From positions 1 to 64,000 of the forward strand of contig JAGNLJ010000003.1 in NCBI GenBank assembly GCA_017999645.1: a stretch of 64,000 bases of DNA, read 5' to 3'. This document shows positions 41,294 to 50,157 of this stretch, in pieces. The notes beneath the pieces are model-generated. The model was not told the DNA's origin and did no database searches. It saw only the letters and a program-made list of their open reading frames with translations. The DNA is from Alphaproteobacteria bacterium. GTDB lineage: Bacteria > Pseudomonadota > Alphaproteobacteria > Micavibrionales > Micavibrionaceae. The translations under genes and the position numbers were made by a program. Positions within the stretch are counted from its first letter, which is position 1; each line of letters opens with the position of its first letter.

Positions 41294-41572
41294 ATGAGCA
41301 AACACCCCAGCCACGAAAACGAACTTAAAAAACTGAACCGCGTCACCGGTCAGGTCGAGGGCATATCGCGCATGATCACCGAAGGACGCTACTGCCCCGA
41401 CATCATCGCCCAGCTCCGCGCCGCGCGCGCCGCCCTGCGCTCGGTCGAGGCCAGCATCCTCGAAACGCACTTGCAACACTGCGTCACGGACGCCATGATG
41501 GCCGGCAATCGCAAAAAAGCCTCTGAAAAAATCATGGAGCTCGGCGATCTGCTGAAAAGGTTCGACCAATGA
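41294..41572 (+). CDS. csoR: CsoR/RcnR-family metal-sensing repressor, copper-type ligand set
   Basis: A 92-aa all-helical repressor of the CsoR/RcnR/FrmR family (DUF156). The Cu(I) ligands of M. tuberculosis CsoR, C36-H61-C65, correspond to C34 (GRYCPDII), H59 and C63 (LETHLQHC) with identical 25- and 4-residue spacings. The RcnR pattern (His in place of the last Cys) and the FrmR pattern are not met. The opening LKKLNRVTGQVEGISRMI is the DNA-binding basic face. Located inside the operon, it most probably represses the promoter at 39936 until Cu(I) binds. Confidence 0.9.
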   Translation: MSKHPSHENELKKLNRVTGQVEGISRMITEGRYCPDIIAQLRAARAALRSVEASILETHLQHCVTDAMMAGNRKKASEKIMELGDLLKRFDQ

Positions 41573-42609
41573 CGAGTTGCTGCCACCCTGCCGACGAACA
41601 CAATCATAAAAAACCCCGCTTCGATTTCATCCTGTGGGCCAGCGTGTCCATCATTGCCGCTGCTCTTGTCCTGCATTTCGCAGGGATAAACCTTCCTTTC
41701 GTGCATCACTTCGCGCACACGGTTTTGGAATTCCTCTCCACCATGTGGTGGGGCATTGTGCTCGGCATCCTCGTCGTCGGCATGATGAACAAAATCCCCC
41801 GCAACTATTTTCAGGTCGCGATGGGCCGTGGCGATTCCGTTGGCGGCATTTTCCGCGCCGCGCTCGCCGGACTCCTGCTTGATATGTGCAATCACGGCAT
41901 TCTCATGGTCGGCGCGAAACTCTATGAACGCGGCGTCAGCCTGCCGCAGGTCATGACCTTTTTGATCGCCAGCCCGTGGAACTCCCTCTCGCTCACCATC
42001 ATCCTGGTCACACTCATCGGCCTGAAATGGACGCTCGCCTTTATCTTTTTCTCCGCCGTCGTGGCCATTCTTTCCGGCTTCATTTTCATGGCGTTGATCC
42101 GCCGCGGCATATTGCCCGACAACCCCAACAAATCCGAACCCGATGCAAATTTTTCTGTTCTGGCCGACTGCAAAACGCGCCTGAAAGACTTCAAACCATC
42201 CGGAAAATTTTTCGTGGAACTCGTCACCGGCGGCCTGCACGAAGCCCGCATGCTGCTTCGCTGGCTGCTGCTCGGCATCATCATCGCGGCAGCGATTCGC
42301 ACTTTCGTGCCACATGAAACCTTCGCGGAATGGTTTGGCCCGACCCTCTTCGGTCTGGGCATGACGCTGCTTGCAACCACAGTCTTAGAAGTCTGCTCCG
42401 AAGGCTCGGCCCCCGTCGCCGCCGACATCATGACCCGCGCAGCCGCGCCCGGAAATTCTTTCGCCTTCCTGATGGCGGGCGTCTCCACCGATTACACGGA
42501 AATCCTCGTCATGCGCGAAACGACGAAATCATGGAAGATCGCGTTCTACCTGCCGCTCGTCACCGTGCCGCAGATCGTCCTGCTCGGATGGATAATGAAT
42601 CAATTCTAG
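41569..42609 (+). CDS. SO_0444-family Cu/Zn efflux permease
   Basis: A 346-aa polytopic permease of the DUF318/YraQ superfamily that includes ArsP and SO_0444-type metal exporters. It begins with a metal-ligand-rich tail (MTSCCHPADEHNH). Eight or so TM helices follow. Conserved elements are LAGLLLDMCNHGILMVGAKL, ASPWNSLSLT and LEVCSEGSAPVAADI, where the Cys residues in membrane-embedded helices are characteristic. ATGA overlap with csoR. With HMA and MerT-like proteins it forms a complete periplasm/cytoplasm export set. Confidence 0.85.
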   Translation: MTSCCHPADEHNHKKPRFDFILWASVSIIAAALVLHFAGINLPFVHHFAHTVLEFLSTMWWGIVLGILVVGMMNKIPRNYFQVAMGRGDSVGGIFRAALAGLLLDMCNHGILMVGAKLYERGVSLPQVMTFLIASPWNSLSLTIILVTLIGLKWTLAFIFFSAVVAILSGFIFMALIRRGILPDNPNKSEPDANFSVLADCKTRLKDFKPSGKFFVELVTGGLHEARMLLRWLLLGIIIAAAIRTFVPHETFAEWFGPTLFGLGMTLLATTVLEVCSEGSAPVAADIMTRAAAPGNSFAFLMAGVSTDYTEILVMRETTKSWKIAFYLPLVTVPQIVLLGWIMNQF

Positions 42610-43127
42610 TGAATGAAATTCAATATCGCACCATGCACCAGCGCGGTCAGGCCAAGTGCGGTCAACGGGTGCGCGGCAAATGCGGGCAACCCGCCTTTGA
42701 CGAATAAAATATACATTATGAGCAGAATGGGTAGTGTCGCCGCAAAATAAACCCGCAATCCATAAACATTCGCCTCGGGAAATAAAATAAAGCTCGAAAT
42801 CAAAATCATCATCATCAGCGCTGCGATAATTTTATACCACGTATCCGCAAGGTGACTGTAAACCGGATTGTCGTTGACGATAATCCAGACAACCGCAGGC
42901 ACCGAAACCCACGCCGCCACGATCAGCGCCATCACATAGGCCGTTTTATTTTCGAACAAATAATGAATAAGATTCCCCCGCTCCGCCGCAATACCGACCA
43001 GCACCGAAACATATGTAAGGCTCAGGACGGGTAAAAATCGCCGCGTAATAATCTCACCGAAAGCTTTCGGTATCAGCCTGTCCGGCCCGCCGCGCTCAAG
43101 CTCGACCCTCCCCCGCTGCGTTGTCAT
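42606..43127 (-). CDS. Hypothetical membrane protein
   Basis: A 173-aa protein with about five TM helices (FLPVLSLTYVSVLVGIAAER, YVMALIVAAWVSVPAVVWII, IIAALMMMILISSFILF, VYFAATLPILLIMYILFV, LTALGLTALVHGAILNF). Function is not recognised. ATG 43127 overlaps the upstream stop (ATGA); the longer start at 43145 lies inside the neighbour. Coupled to the Rap1a/Tai-like gene. Its end overlaps the efflux permease gene by 4 bp on the opposite strand. Confidence 0.75.
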   Translation of the reverse strand: MTTQRGRVELERGGPDRLIPKAFGEIITRRFLPVLSLTYVSVLVGIAAERGNLIHYLFENKTAYVMALIVAAWVSVPAVVWIIVNDNPVYSHLADTWYKIIAALMMMILISSFILFPEANVYGLRVYFAATLPILLIMYILFVKGGLPAFAAHPLTALGLTALVHGAILNFIH

Positions 43128-43501
43128 TTTTTCTTTTTTCCGCACGGATAGGCATTGAACAAAGCTAGCGCCACAGCCGGGGCCGCAATGAACGCGCCGT
43201 GCTGCTGCTTGTTTTTGTAAAGATACGCCGCGACATCTTTCTGCAACTGGTTCAGCCCGGCACTCTCCGGCACGCAGAACTCGACACTCGGCGACGTACC
43301 GAGCGAGCGGATCAGATTGTGGTAATCAAGAACCCCGGCGATATAAGACTGGCACGCAACATGCCCGCCCGGCACCAGTTCCTTGCCGTCCTTATCGCTC
43401 AAGCACATCTGCAGAAGATAATCGCCGGAAAAACGAGCCGCCTGCGCAGGGCTGGCGCACATCAAAAACAACAAAACGAAAATAGCGAGCTTACGCCCCA
43501 T
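43124..43501 (-). CDS. Rap1a/Tai-family exported protein
   Basis: A 125-aa secreted protein. Signal peptide KLAIFVLLFLMCASPAQA^AR. The mature part matches the Rap1a/Tai immunity-protein fold: FSGDYLLQMC, then ACQSYIAGVLDYHNLI, EFCVPESAGLNQLQKDVAAY + LYKN and the terminal FIAAPAVALALFNAYPC. The four cysteines form two likely disulfides, as in that family. Such proteins block type VI secretion amidase effectors in Serratia; no effector or T6SS gene is in the window, so an ordinary envelope role is possible. ATG 43501 is inside the end of the upstream gene. Confidence 0.8.
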   Translation of the reverse strand: MGRKLAIFVLLFLMCASPAQAARFSGDYLLQMCLSDKDGKELVPGGHVACQSYIAGVLDYHNLIRSLGTSPSVEFCVPESAGLNQLQKDVAAYLYKNKQQHGAFIAAPAVALALFNAYPCGKKKK

Positions 43502-44645
43502 CTTTTCCGGCCTTCTTGAGTTGCCCCAATATGGCGAAAGGCGAATCTGCCGGGTTGATTTTTGCCTCGGCGGAAACCATGCGCGGCCGCTCCGGCTTTC
43601 TTTCTTGATCCTTGCGGCCATGCTTGCGCTCGCCGCGCGGCTTTTTATCCTTGTCCGACTTTTCACGGCGCGGCTTGTCTGATTTCGGCCTGGGCTCGCG
43701 CTTTTCGAACGCCTTGCCCTTCTTCAACGCAAACATTGCCAGCTCCGGCCTTGCTTTCGGCTCCGGCTTCGCTTCCGCAGGTTTTTCTCCAACAACTTCT
43801 TCAGGCGGCTTGTCCGCTACAGGTTCTTCAGCAGGCTTTTCAGCCGCAACTTCTTCAGCGGGTTTTTCCTGCGCTACAGATTCTTCTTTTTTCTCTTCAA
43901 GTTTTCTGTGCCCCATCGCGCTCAAGACACCATATAAATCGTCAATCTGACAGCCGAGCCACTCCGCCATCTTGTGCTGTGCCTGGAACTTGCCGTCCTT
44001 GGCGTTGTCGTAAACAGCACTGATCACGCGGTCGAGCATATCGATACGAATAGCACGCGGTCCGTAAACCGGGTAACCGATCGCGCGGTAGAAATCACGG
44101 TCGGCGCTTTCATCCACTTTCTGCGACACCACACCATCCCGCGGCAACGGCGGCGGCAACGGCTTGTCGTTCCACAGCGCATAGAGCAATCCACGCAAAC
44201 GCACACCCGCCGGCTTGTTCAGCGCCGGAAGGAAAATCAGAACCGGCCCCAGCCGCACCTGCTTGCCGCGCAGCACCTGCCGCATTTCAGGATCCAGTGC
44301 TGCGGTTAAACTCTGAACTTCTTCGCGCGGAATAATCCCGAGTGCGTTATAAAGCTTCTCGCAAATGCCGCGCACCGGCTCGGCCAGCCCTTCGGTCTGC
44401 TCCAGCGCAGGCAACGGCTCCAAAACCTGGCGGATATGATTCTTGATCCATTCGCGCAGGATGCCGCGCACCGCTTCCGTATCATGTCCGGCGGCGTCGA
44501 GAACTTCGATATCCGGCTCGAGAATCTTCGCGCCCTTGACCGCCTTGGCGAAAGGTTCGCCCGGCAGGGGATTGCTGGCATCGGGCTGGTAACGGATCAT
44601 ACCGTCGTCGCCCAGTTTGAATTGCGTAATGGCTACGTTCAACAT
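43491..44645 (-). CDS. Stand-alone homologue of the SUV3-like helicase C-terminal region
   Basis: A 384-aa cytoplasmic protein. Residues 50-245 (REWIKNHIRQVLEPLPALEQ, GKQVRLGPVLIFLPALNKPA, FYRAIGYPVYGPRAIRIDML) look like the region that follows the helicase core in alphaproteobacterial SUV3-like ATP-dependent helicases. No Walker A or DExx motif is present and no helicase gene is adjacent. The C-terminal 130 residues are low complexity: Ala/Glu/Pro/Lys repeats of the form EKPAEE, then a highly basic stretch (KSDKPRREKSDKDKKPRGER), suggesting RNA binding. Identification is moderate; a search with the domain alone would settle it. Confidence 0.6.
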   Translation of the reverse strand: MLNVAITQFKLGDDGMIRYQPDASNPLPGEPFAKAVKGAKILEPDIEVLDAAGHDTEAVRGILREWIKNHIRQVLEPLPALEQTEGLAEPVRGICEKLYNALGIIPREEVQSLTAALDPEMRQVLRGKQVRLGPVLIFLPALNKPAGVRLRGLLYALWNDKPLPPPLPRDGVVSQKVDESADRDFYRAIGYPVYGPRAIRIDMLDRVISAVYDNAKDGKFQAQHKMAEWLGCQIDDLYGVLSAMGHRKLEEKKEESVAQEKPAEEVAAEKPAEEPVADKPPEEVVGEKPAEAKPEPKARPELAMFALKKGKAFEKREPRPKSDKPRREKSDKDKKPRGERKHGRKDQERKPERPRMVSAEAKINPADSPFAILGQLKKAGKDGA

Positions 44646-44777
44646 TGTTTTAAAAGCGTTTTATTCGAGTTATGGACGTTTCGTACGATATAGACCGAAA
44701 ATTACGCCCCTGTCCATTGAATGATACGCAGACTATATGTTTTACTCTTGATCCTGTTTCCAGCCACGGAGCCATAA

Positions 44778-46343
44778 ATGACCTTCCGCCGTTCCTTTCT
44801 CCTCATCGCCCTTGCCATGTTCGCCTGGCCGGCCCACGCCGCCGACATTAATAAGGAGGGCGCTGCCCGGGTCAAAACCCTCGTCGAGTCGTTCATCGCC
44901 GAGCAGAAAAAACTCACCGAGATCGACGGCGTCACCAAAATCGAATATCAGGGCGAAGTCCTGGTCGAGGAAGCGGGTGAATTTTACGCCGTCACCCTTC
45001 CCTACACGAAACTGATCAACGCCAGCAGCGAACAGGTCGATATCGGCATGGTATCGATCAATGTCTCTCCCGCCGATGAACCCGGCCAGTGGAAAATGCG
45101 CGTCGCCGTTCCCACGCCCATCGTCATCACCGATAAAACCGGCGCGGAAATCATGCGCGTCACCGTCGGCGGCCAGCGCGCGGCGGGGATCTGGGATGAA
45201 AAACTCCAGAGCTTCGTCAAGCTCGACGCCCTTTATAAAGACGTGGCTTTCACCGGCCCCGACGGCAGCGTAAAAATCCCCGAAACCAAGATTATCTATG
45301 ACTTCGTCAAGGACGCCGCCGGGAAATGGTCCGGCCCCGGATCAATCACCCTCAAGAACATTGAAGCAACCGGCGTGAAAGATTCCAGCGCCTTCAAGGC
45401 CACCGCAGTGAACATCGATTTTTCCATCGACCAGTATGATTCTGCCGCCATCAAAACCTACCGTGAAAAACTGGCAGGCCTTGCCGAAAGCCTGGCCAGG
45501 GACGCAACGCAAAACGGGCAGGTCTCGCCCGCCCACACCGGCGCTATCGCTAACATGATGATGGATTTTTTCACCGCTGCGGGGAACGGCGTCAAAATCC
45601 GCTACGACGTCACCGATTTAAAGATCAGCAAACTCGATCCCGCGACCAACACACCGCGCAGCCTTACGCTGCCCAAGGCATTCGCCGGGCTTGACCTTAA
45701 CGGCTTCACCACCGGCAAGGTCCGCCTCGCGGTTCAGGCAGGCCATAACGGTCTCGTCGTCACACCTGAGCCCGCGCAGAAAGGCCTGACGCCGACGGAA
45801 TCGAACATCGACATCCTGATCGAGAATATTCCCGTGAAAGAAATTGTCGGGCTCGGCAAAAACACGATGGACGCGACGATCCAGCAGCCGGAAATGCAAA
45901 AACTCGCCGGGATTTCGTTCCTGTTCAAACTGCCCGCCCTGCTCTCACAGGCCGGAACGCATATGGCCGTCACGAAAACCCATATCGGCAACGCCGATAT
46001 CGATATGAATCTCGAAGGCCGTGCCCGCGCCGACATCAGCGCCGTCAACAGCGCCACCGTTGATGCCAAGGCAACCATACGCGGTCTCGACCTCCTGATA
46101 GCCCGTCTCAAGGAACAGCAAAAAGCGGGCACCGCACTCGATCAGCAGAAACTTGGCGTGACCATCACCCAGCTCGAGCAGATCAAGCAAAAAGCAAAGG
46201 TCCAGAAAACCGCCGACGGCCAGGAATTGCATGTCATCGAATTCACGATGAACCCGCAAGGGCAGATACTGCTCAATGGCAACGACATGCGCGGCGGCAC
46301 GCCAACGGGAATCGAAAAGCCCGCGCCGGTTCCGACGCCCTAA
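44778..46343 (+). CDS. Large exported hypothetical protein
   Basis: A 521-aa protein with signal peptide FLLIALAMFAWPAHA^AD. The mature part is beta-rich with repeated strand patterns (VEEAGEFYAVTLPYTKLINA, GNGVKIRYDVTDLKISKLDP, HIGNADIDMNLEGRARADIS) and a Lys/Gln helical segment near the end. The overall look resembles DUF945/DUF2125-type periplasmic proteins of Gram-negatives, but no diagnostic motif is certain. GGAG precedes the ATG. Convergent with hemW (4-bp overlap). Confidence 0.72.
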   Translation: MTFRRSFLLIALAMFAWPAHAADINKEGAARVKTLVESFIAEQKKLTEIDGVTKIEYQGEVLVEEAGEFYAVTLPYTKLINASSEQVDIGMVSINVSPADEPGQWKMRVAVPTPIVITDKTGAEIMRVTVGGQRAAGIWDEKLQSFVKLDALYKDVAFTGPDGSVKIPETKIIYDFVKDAAGKWSGPGSITLKNIEATGVKDSSAFKATAVNIDFSIDQYDSAAIKTYREKLAGLAESLARDATQNGQVSPAHTGAIANMMMDFFTAAGNGVKIRYDVTDLKISKLDPATNTPRSLTLPKAFAGLDLNGFTTGKVRLAVQAGHNGLVVTPEPAQKGLTPTESNIDILIENIPVKEIVGLGKNTMDATIQQPEMQKLAGISFLFKLPALLSQAGTHMAVTKTHIGNADIDMNLEGRARADISAVNSATVDAKATIRGLDLLIARLKEQQKAGTALDQQKLGVTITQLEQIKQKAKVQKTADGQELHVIEFTMNPQGQILLNGNDMRGGTPTGIEKPAPVPTP

Positions 46344-47563
46344 AAATCGTCCCTCAGGATAAACGGCACGAGCGAGTTAAGACGCAGCCAGCCTTCACGC
46401 GTCAGCTGCAGGCGCTTGGCATCTTTCACCATCCACCCTTCTGAAACCGCCTGCTTCAATTTTTTCGCATGCAGCGCATCCGCCGGATCGATCCCCGATT
46501 TAGACTTTAGATGCTCCAGCGTGATTCCCTCACGCAGCCGCAGCCCCATCATCAAGGCCTCGAGAAGCTTTTCCCGCGGCGTCAGCGCCTGCTCCGGATG
46601 CGCCCCATGACCTTTCAGCTCTACCCGGTCCAGCCATACTTCTGGAGCTTGGTGGTCTCTAATTGCTACTTTGTATCTATTAGCGTCATCTAGCATATCA
46701 TCCATAAAGTCGCCATTAGTTACTTTGTCGCTTAATATTGACATCCGCCCATGCGCCCCCGGTCCGAGCCCGATATAATCGCCATACTCCCAGTAAAGCC
46801 GGTTATGGCGGCTCTCCTGCCCCGGTTTCGCATGGTTGGACACCTCGTAGGCAGGCAAGCCCGCCCCCTCCATGATCTCCTGCGTCAGCGTATAGAAATC
46901 CGCCGCCAGTTCCTGCGCGGGCATCGTGAACTTCCCCTGCTCATGCGCGAGGTAAAACGGCGTGCTGCGCTCGATGGTGAGCTGGTAAAGCGACATGTGC
47001 CCGTCAGCATGCGCCAGCGCGCCGCGCAATTCCGTCTCCCATTCCTGCAATGTCTGTTCCGGCCGCGCGTAAATCAGGTCGAACGAGTAACGATCAAAAA
47101 TTTTCCGTGCCGTTTCAATCGCCTGCACCGCTTCCTTCGCATTGTGCTTCCGCCCGAGAAACTTTAATTGTTTGTCATCGAGCGATTGCACACCGAGCGA
47201 AACGCGGTTGATTCCAGCCTCGCGGAAGCCTTTGAACTTCTCCGCCTCAACCGATGTCGGGTTCGCCTCAAGCGTAATCTCCGCCTCTGGCGCTAACAGC
47301 CATGAATTATCTATAGTTTTTAAAATTTCACCGACCGTTTCCGCAGGCATCAGCGACGGCGTCCCGCCGCCAAAAAATACCGATACGATACGTCTTTCGG
47401 GGAAACGTTCCGCGTAATGACCGAGCGCGCGGACATACGCATTCTTCCACGCCTCCTGATCGATGGTCTCATGAACATGAACGTTGAAATCGCAATACGG
47501 GCATTTCGATTTGCAGAATGGCCAGTGGATATAAATCCCGGTATCTATCGCGTTGCCAGACAT
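46340..47563 (-). CDS. hemW: Radical SAM haem chaperone HemW
   Basis: A 407-aa radical SAM protein of the HemN-like family. The cluster-binding motif is [19 protein letters not shown], with CxxxCxxC and the typical F/N following. GGGTPSLMP and [12 protein letters not shown] are further family motifs. The extra cysteine after the CxxxCxxC found in true HemN (CxxxCxxCxC) is not present, so this is HemW, a haem-delivery factor, rather than coproporphyrinogen dehydrogenase. Its 5' end overlaps rdgB by 19 bp; rph-rdgB-hemW is a classic alphaproteobacterial operon. Confidence 0.93.
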   Translation of the reverse strand: MSGNAIDTGIYIHWPFCKSKCPYCDFNVHVHETIDQEAWKNAYVRALGHYAERFPERRIVSVFFGGGTPSLMPAETVGEILKTIDNSWLLAPEAEITLEANPTSVEAEKFKGFREAGINRVSLGVQSLDDKQLKFLGRKHNAKEAVQAIETARKIFDRYSFDLIYARPEQTLQEWETELRGALAHADGHMSLYQLTIERSTPFYLAHEQGKFTMPAQELAADFYTLTQEIMEGAGLPAYEVSNHAKPGQESRHNRLYWEYGDYIGLGPGAHGRMSILSDKVTNGDFMDDMLDDANRYKVAIRDHQAPEVWLDRVELKGHGAHPEQALTPREKLLEALMMGLRLREGITLEHLKSKSGIDPADALHAKKLKQAVSEGWMVKDAKRLQLTREGWLRLNSLVPFILRDDF

Positions 47564-48141
47564 TGCTCCACCAGTTTTGCAAAAGCCCGCGCCCGGTGCG
47601 ACGTGGTACGTTTTTCTTCAGGCGTAATCTCGGCATAGGTGCGCGTATCGCCCTCGGGAATAAAAATCGGGTCATAACCGAACCCCTTATCGCCGCGCGG
47701 TGGCCAGATAATCTGCCCCTCGATCCGCCCCTCGAACGTCTCGACATGACCATCCGGCCACGCCAGCGCCAATGCACAGATGAATGCCGCCGAACGGTCG
47801 GCGCTCTTGCCAAGCCGCCTGTTCACCTCCGCCATCGCGACACCAAAATCCTTGTTCGGTGCCCAGCGTGCCGAAAAAATTCCCGGCTCGCCATTCAGCG
47901 CCTTCACCGCCAGCCCGCTGTCATCCGCCAGCGCAGGCAACCCGCTGAGCTTCGCGGCGGACACCGCCTTGAGCGCCGCATTGCCCGTGAACGTGCGCTC
48001 GGTTTCTTCCGGCTCCGGCAACTCGAGTTCGGCGGCGGTATGGAATTTTTCGATATAGGGTTTCAGCAGGTCTGAAATTTCCCGGGCCTTGCCGGAATTA
48101 TGGGTGGCGATGACGAGTTCCTGTCCGTCAAATCGTCTCAA
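47545..48141 (-). CDS. rdgB: XTP/dITP diphosphatase
   Basis: House-cleaning nucleotide pyrophosphatase that removes deaminated purine triphosphates. The 198-aa protein has the SHR/NTP motif [18 protein letters not shown], the catalytic region [20 protein letters not shown] + SARWA, and [20 protein letters not shown] + [18 protein letters not shown]. Start ATG 48141 overlaps the rph stop (4 bp). Length normal. Confidence 0.95.
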   Translation of the reverse strand: MRRFDGQELVIATHNSGKAREISDLLKPYIEKFHTAAELELPEPEETERTFTGNAALKAVSAAKLSGLPALADDSGLAVKALNGEPGIFSARWAPNKDFGVAMAEVNRRLGKSADRSAAFICALALAWPDGHVETFEGRIEGQIIWPPRGDKGFGYDPIFIPEGDTRTYAEITPEEKRTTSHRARAFAKLVEQCLATR

Positions 48142-48857
48142 ATCCCGAGCACCTTTTTCTGCAGCGCGCTGAGTTCGGCGCAGCCCTGTTTGGCAAGGTT
48201 CAGCATCGACAGGAACTGTTCTTCCGAAAACGGCTCCCGCTCTGCCGTGCCCTGAATTTCAACCAGCCCGCCCTTGCCCGTGATAACGAAATTCGCATCC
48301 GTCTCCGCCGTGGAATCCTCGGCATAATCAAGATCGAGAACATTGTCGTTCTGGTACACGCCGCACGAAATCGCCGCCACCGTATCCGTCATCGGCACGC
48401 TCTTCAGGATCCCGATTTTCACAAGGTGCTGGAACGCCAGATGCATCGCAACGAAACCGCCAGTGACAGAGGCCGTTCTCGTGCCGCCATCGGCCTGGAT
48501 GACATCGCAATCCACTTTAACTTGAATCTCGCCCATCGCCTGCACATCGACAACCGCGCGCAACGCACGCCCGATCAATCTCTGGATTTCCTGCGTGCGT
48601 CCGGACTGGCGCCCCTTGTAAGCCTCGCGGTCCATCCGCGTTCCCGTCGAGCGCGGCAGCATCCCGTATTCGCTCGTCACCCAACCCTTGCCGGAATTTT
48701 TCATCCAGTGCGGAATTTTATCCTCGACCGTAGCTAAACACAGCACATGCGTGTCGCCGAATTTCACGAGGCACGATCCTTCCGCGTGTTTGTTCACGTT
48801 CGGGATCAGTTCGATGGCTCTAAGCTGGCCTTGTTTGCGGCCCGAAGGTCTGGTCAT
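48138..48857 (-). CDS. rph: Ribonuclease PH
   Basis: Phosphorolytic 3'-5' exoribonuclease that trims tRNA 3' ends. The 239-aa protein opens [20 protein letters not shown] and carries [20 protein letters not shown], the conserved [16 protein letters not shown] segment ([20 protein letters not shown]), and [20 protein letters not shown]. The [20 protein letters not shown] loop is typical. First gene of the rph-rdgB-hemW operon, divergent from hrcA across the double-hairpin repeat at 48921-49015. Confidence 0.96.
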   Translation of the reverse strand: MTRPSGRKQGQLRAIELIPNVNKHAEGSCLVKFGDTHVLCLATVEDKIPHWMKNSGKGWVTSEYGMLPRSTGTRMDREAYKGRQSGRTQEIQRLIGRALRAVVDVQAMGEIQVKVDCDVIQADGGTRTASVTGGFVAMHLAFQHLVKIGILKSVPMTDTVAAISCGVYQNDNVLDLDYAEDSTAETDANFVITGKGGLVEIQGTAEREPFSEEQFLSMLNLAKQGCAELSALQKKVLGI

Positions 48858-48920
48858 GGCGGTTTTCCTTTAGTTTTGCCGCAGTCTAAGCTGCGAACGT
48901 AAATTGTCAATTAAACTAAA

Positions 48921-49015
48921 TCGTCATTCCCCGCGAAGGCGGGGAATCCATTACTCCGGAACACTTTATTTACAGTAATAGAACAATGGATCCTCCGCTT
49001 TCGCGGAGGATGACA
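48921..49015. repeat. Double-hairpin palindromic repeat between rph and hrcA
   Basis: Left arm CGTCATTCCCCGCGAAGGCG + GGGAATCCATT and right arm AATGGATCCTCCGCTTTCGC + GGAGGATGACAAC are inverse copies of each other around an AT-rich centre. Each arm is also a hairpin of its own (TTCCCCGC/GCGGGGAA and TCCTCCGC/GCGGAGGA). The stems differ by a compensated base pair. It lies between two divergent operons. Confidence 0.85.
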
Positions 49016-49038
49016 ACAATTAGGAATATAACTATATT
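49009..49038 (+). promoter_or_regulatory. Weak candidate promoter of hrcA at the repeat edge
   Basis: ATGACA (49009-49014, the end of the repeat arm), 18-bp spacer, TATATT (49033-49038). ATG 49045 lies 6 nt later, again leaderless. If real, the -35 is contributed by the repeat. Confidence 0.35.
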
Positions 49039-49044
49039 TCCCAA

Positions 49045-50085
49045 ATGATCACGGAGCTGAACGACCGTTCGCGGACCATCTTCCGCTTTATCGTCGATAC
49101 CTACCTCGCCACAGGCGAGCCCGTCGGCTCGCACACGATTTCCAAGGTCGCAGGGCTCAGCCTGTCCCCCGCCAGCATCCGCAACACCATGGCGGATCTC
49201 GAGCAATCCGGCCTGCTCTATGCGCCGCACACATCCGCCGGACGATTGCCGACCGAACAGGGCATCCGTCTTTACATCGACGGCCTGATGCAGCTCGGCA
49301 ATCTCGCACAGGACGACCGCCGCCGCATCGAAGCCGCCTGTACCGCGCAGAACCGTACGATCACAGAAGTCCTTGAACAGGCAACTTCGCTCCTCTCGGG
49401 CCTCTCTTCCTGCGCCAGCCTCGTCGTCGCACCAAAAATGAGCGGCGCGGTGAAACAGGTGCAATTCGTCCAGCTCGCGCCGGGTAAAGTCCTCACCGTC
49501 CTCGTCTTTCAGAATGGCCTCGTCGAAAACCGTATCCTTGAAATGGACGGCGAACTTCCCGTCACGACGCTCATGGCCGCCAGCAACTATCTCAACGCCA
49601 AACTCGCAGGCAAAACGATTCCGGACGCCGAGAAAAACATTCTTGCCGAAATCCGCGAAAACCGCTCGCAGCTCGACCAGATTACCGCCGGCCTCGTTGA
49701 AAAAGGCCTCGCCCTCCCGCCGCAGAACAAACGCGACAGCCACATCATCATCCGCGGCCAGTCGCGGCTCCTCGAAGACGTCAAAGCCCTTCAGGATTTG
49801 GAACGCGCCCGCACCCTCCTCGGCTATCTCGAGCAGCAACAGAACATGCTCGAATTGCTGGGCTCGGTGAACAACGCGCAGGGCGTGCAGATTTTCATCG
49901 GCGCCGAAAACCGGATTTTCGACCAGGCGGGCTGGTCGCTCATCATTGCGCCCTATAAAAACGCCAGCGAGCAGATCGTCGGCGCCATCGGCGTCATCGG
50001 CCCGACCCGCCTCGACTACGACCGCATTATCCCGATGGTTGATTACACCTCCCAGATCGTCGCGAAACTGGTGGACGGCACATAA
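49045..50085 (+). CDS. hrcA: Heat-inducible transcription repressor HrcA
   Basis: A 346-aa repressor of class I heat-shock genes through the CIRCE operator, activated by GroEL. The N-terminal winged helix is LATGEPVGSHTISKVAGLSL + SPASIRNTMADLEQSGLLYA + PHTSAGRLPTEQGIRLYID, the strongest HrcA signature. The C-terminal PYKNASEQIVGAIGVIGPTR + LDYDRIIPMVDYTSQIV is also typical. The presence of a repeat upstream is noted above. No CIRCE-like inverted repeat is seen near hrcA, grpE or dnaK, so its targets (probably groESL) lie outside the window. Confidence 0.95.
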   Translation: MITELNDRSRTIFRFIVDTYLATGEPVGSHTISKVAGLSLSPASIRNTMADLEQSGLLYAPHTSAGRLPTEQGIRLYIDGLMQLGNLAQDDRRRIEAACTAQNRTITEVLEQATSLLSGLSSCASLVVAPKMSGAVKQVQFVQLAPGKVLTVLVFQNGLVENRILEMDGELPVTTLMAASNYLNAKLAGKTIPDAEKNILAEIRENRSQLDQITAGLVEKGLALPPQNKRDSHIIIRGQSRLLEDVKALQDLERARTLLGYLEQQQNMLELLGSVNNAQGVQIFIGAENRIFDQAGWSLIIAPYKNASEQIVGAIGVIGPTRLDYDRIIPMVDYTSQIVAKLVDGT

Positions 50086-50092
50086 CGCCGCC

Positions 50093-50121
50093 TTGCCTGC
50101 CCCCGGCCTATTACCTATAAT
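50093..50121 (+). promoter_or_regulatory. Sigma-70-type promoter downstream of hrcA
   Basis: TTGCCT (50093-50098), 17-bp spacer, perfect TATAAT (50116-50121). Drives the exported-protein gene at 50158 with a leader of about 30 nt, so that gene is not simply read through from hrcA. Confidence 0.75.
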
Positions 50122-50157
50122 CTTGGCAAGATTGGAAATTCCACAGGTTTTATTCCT

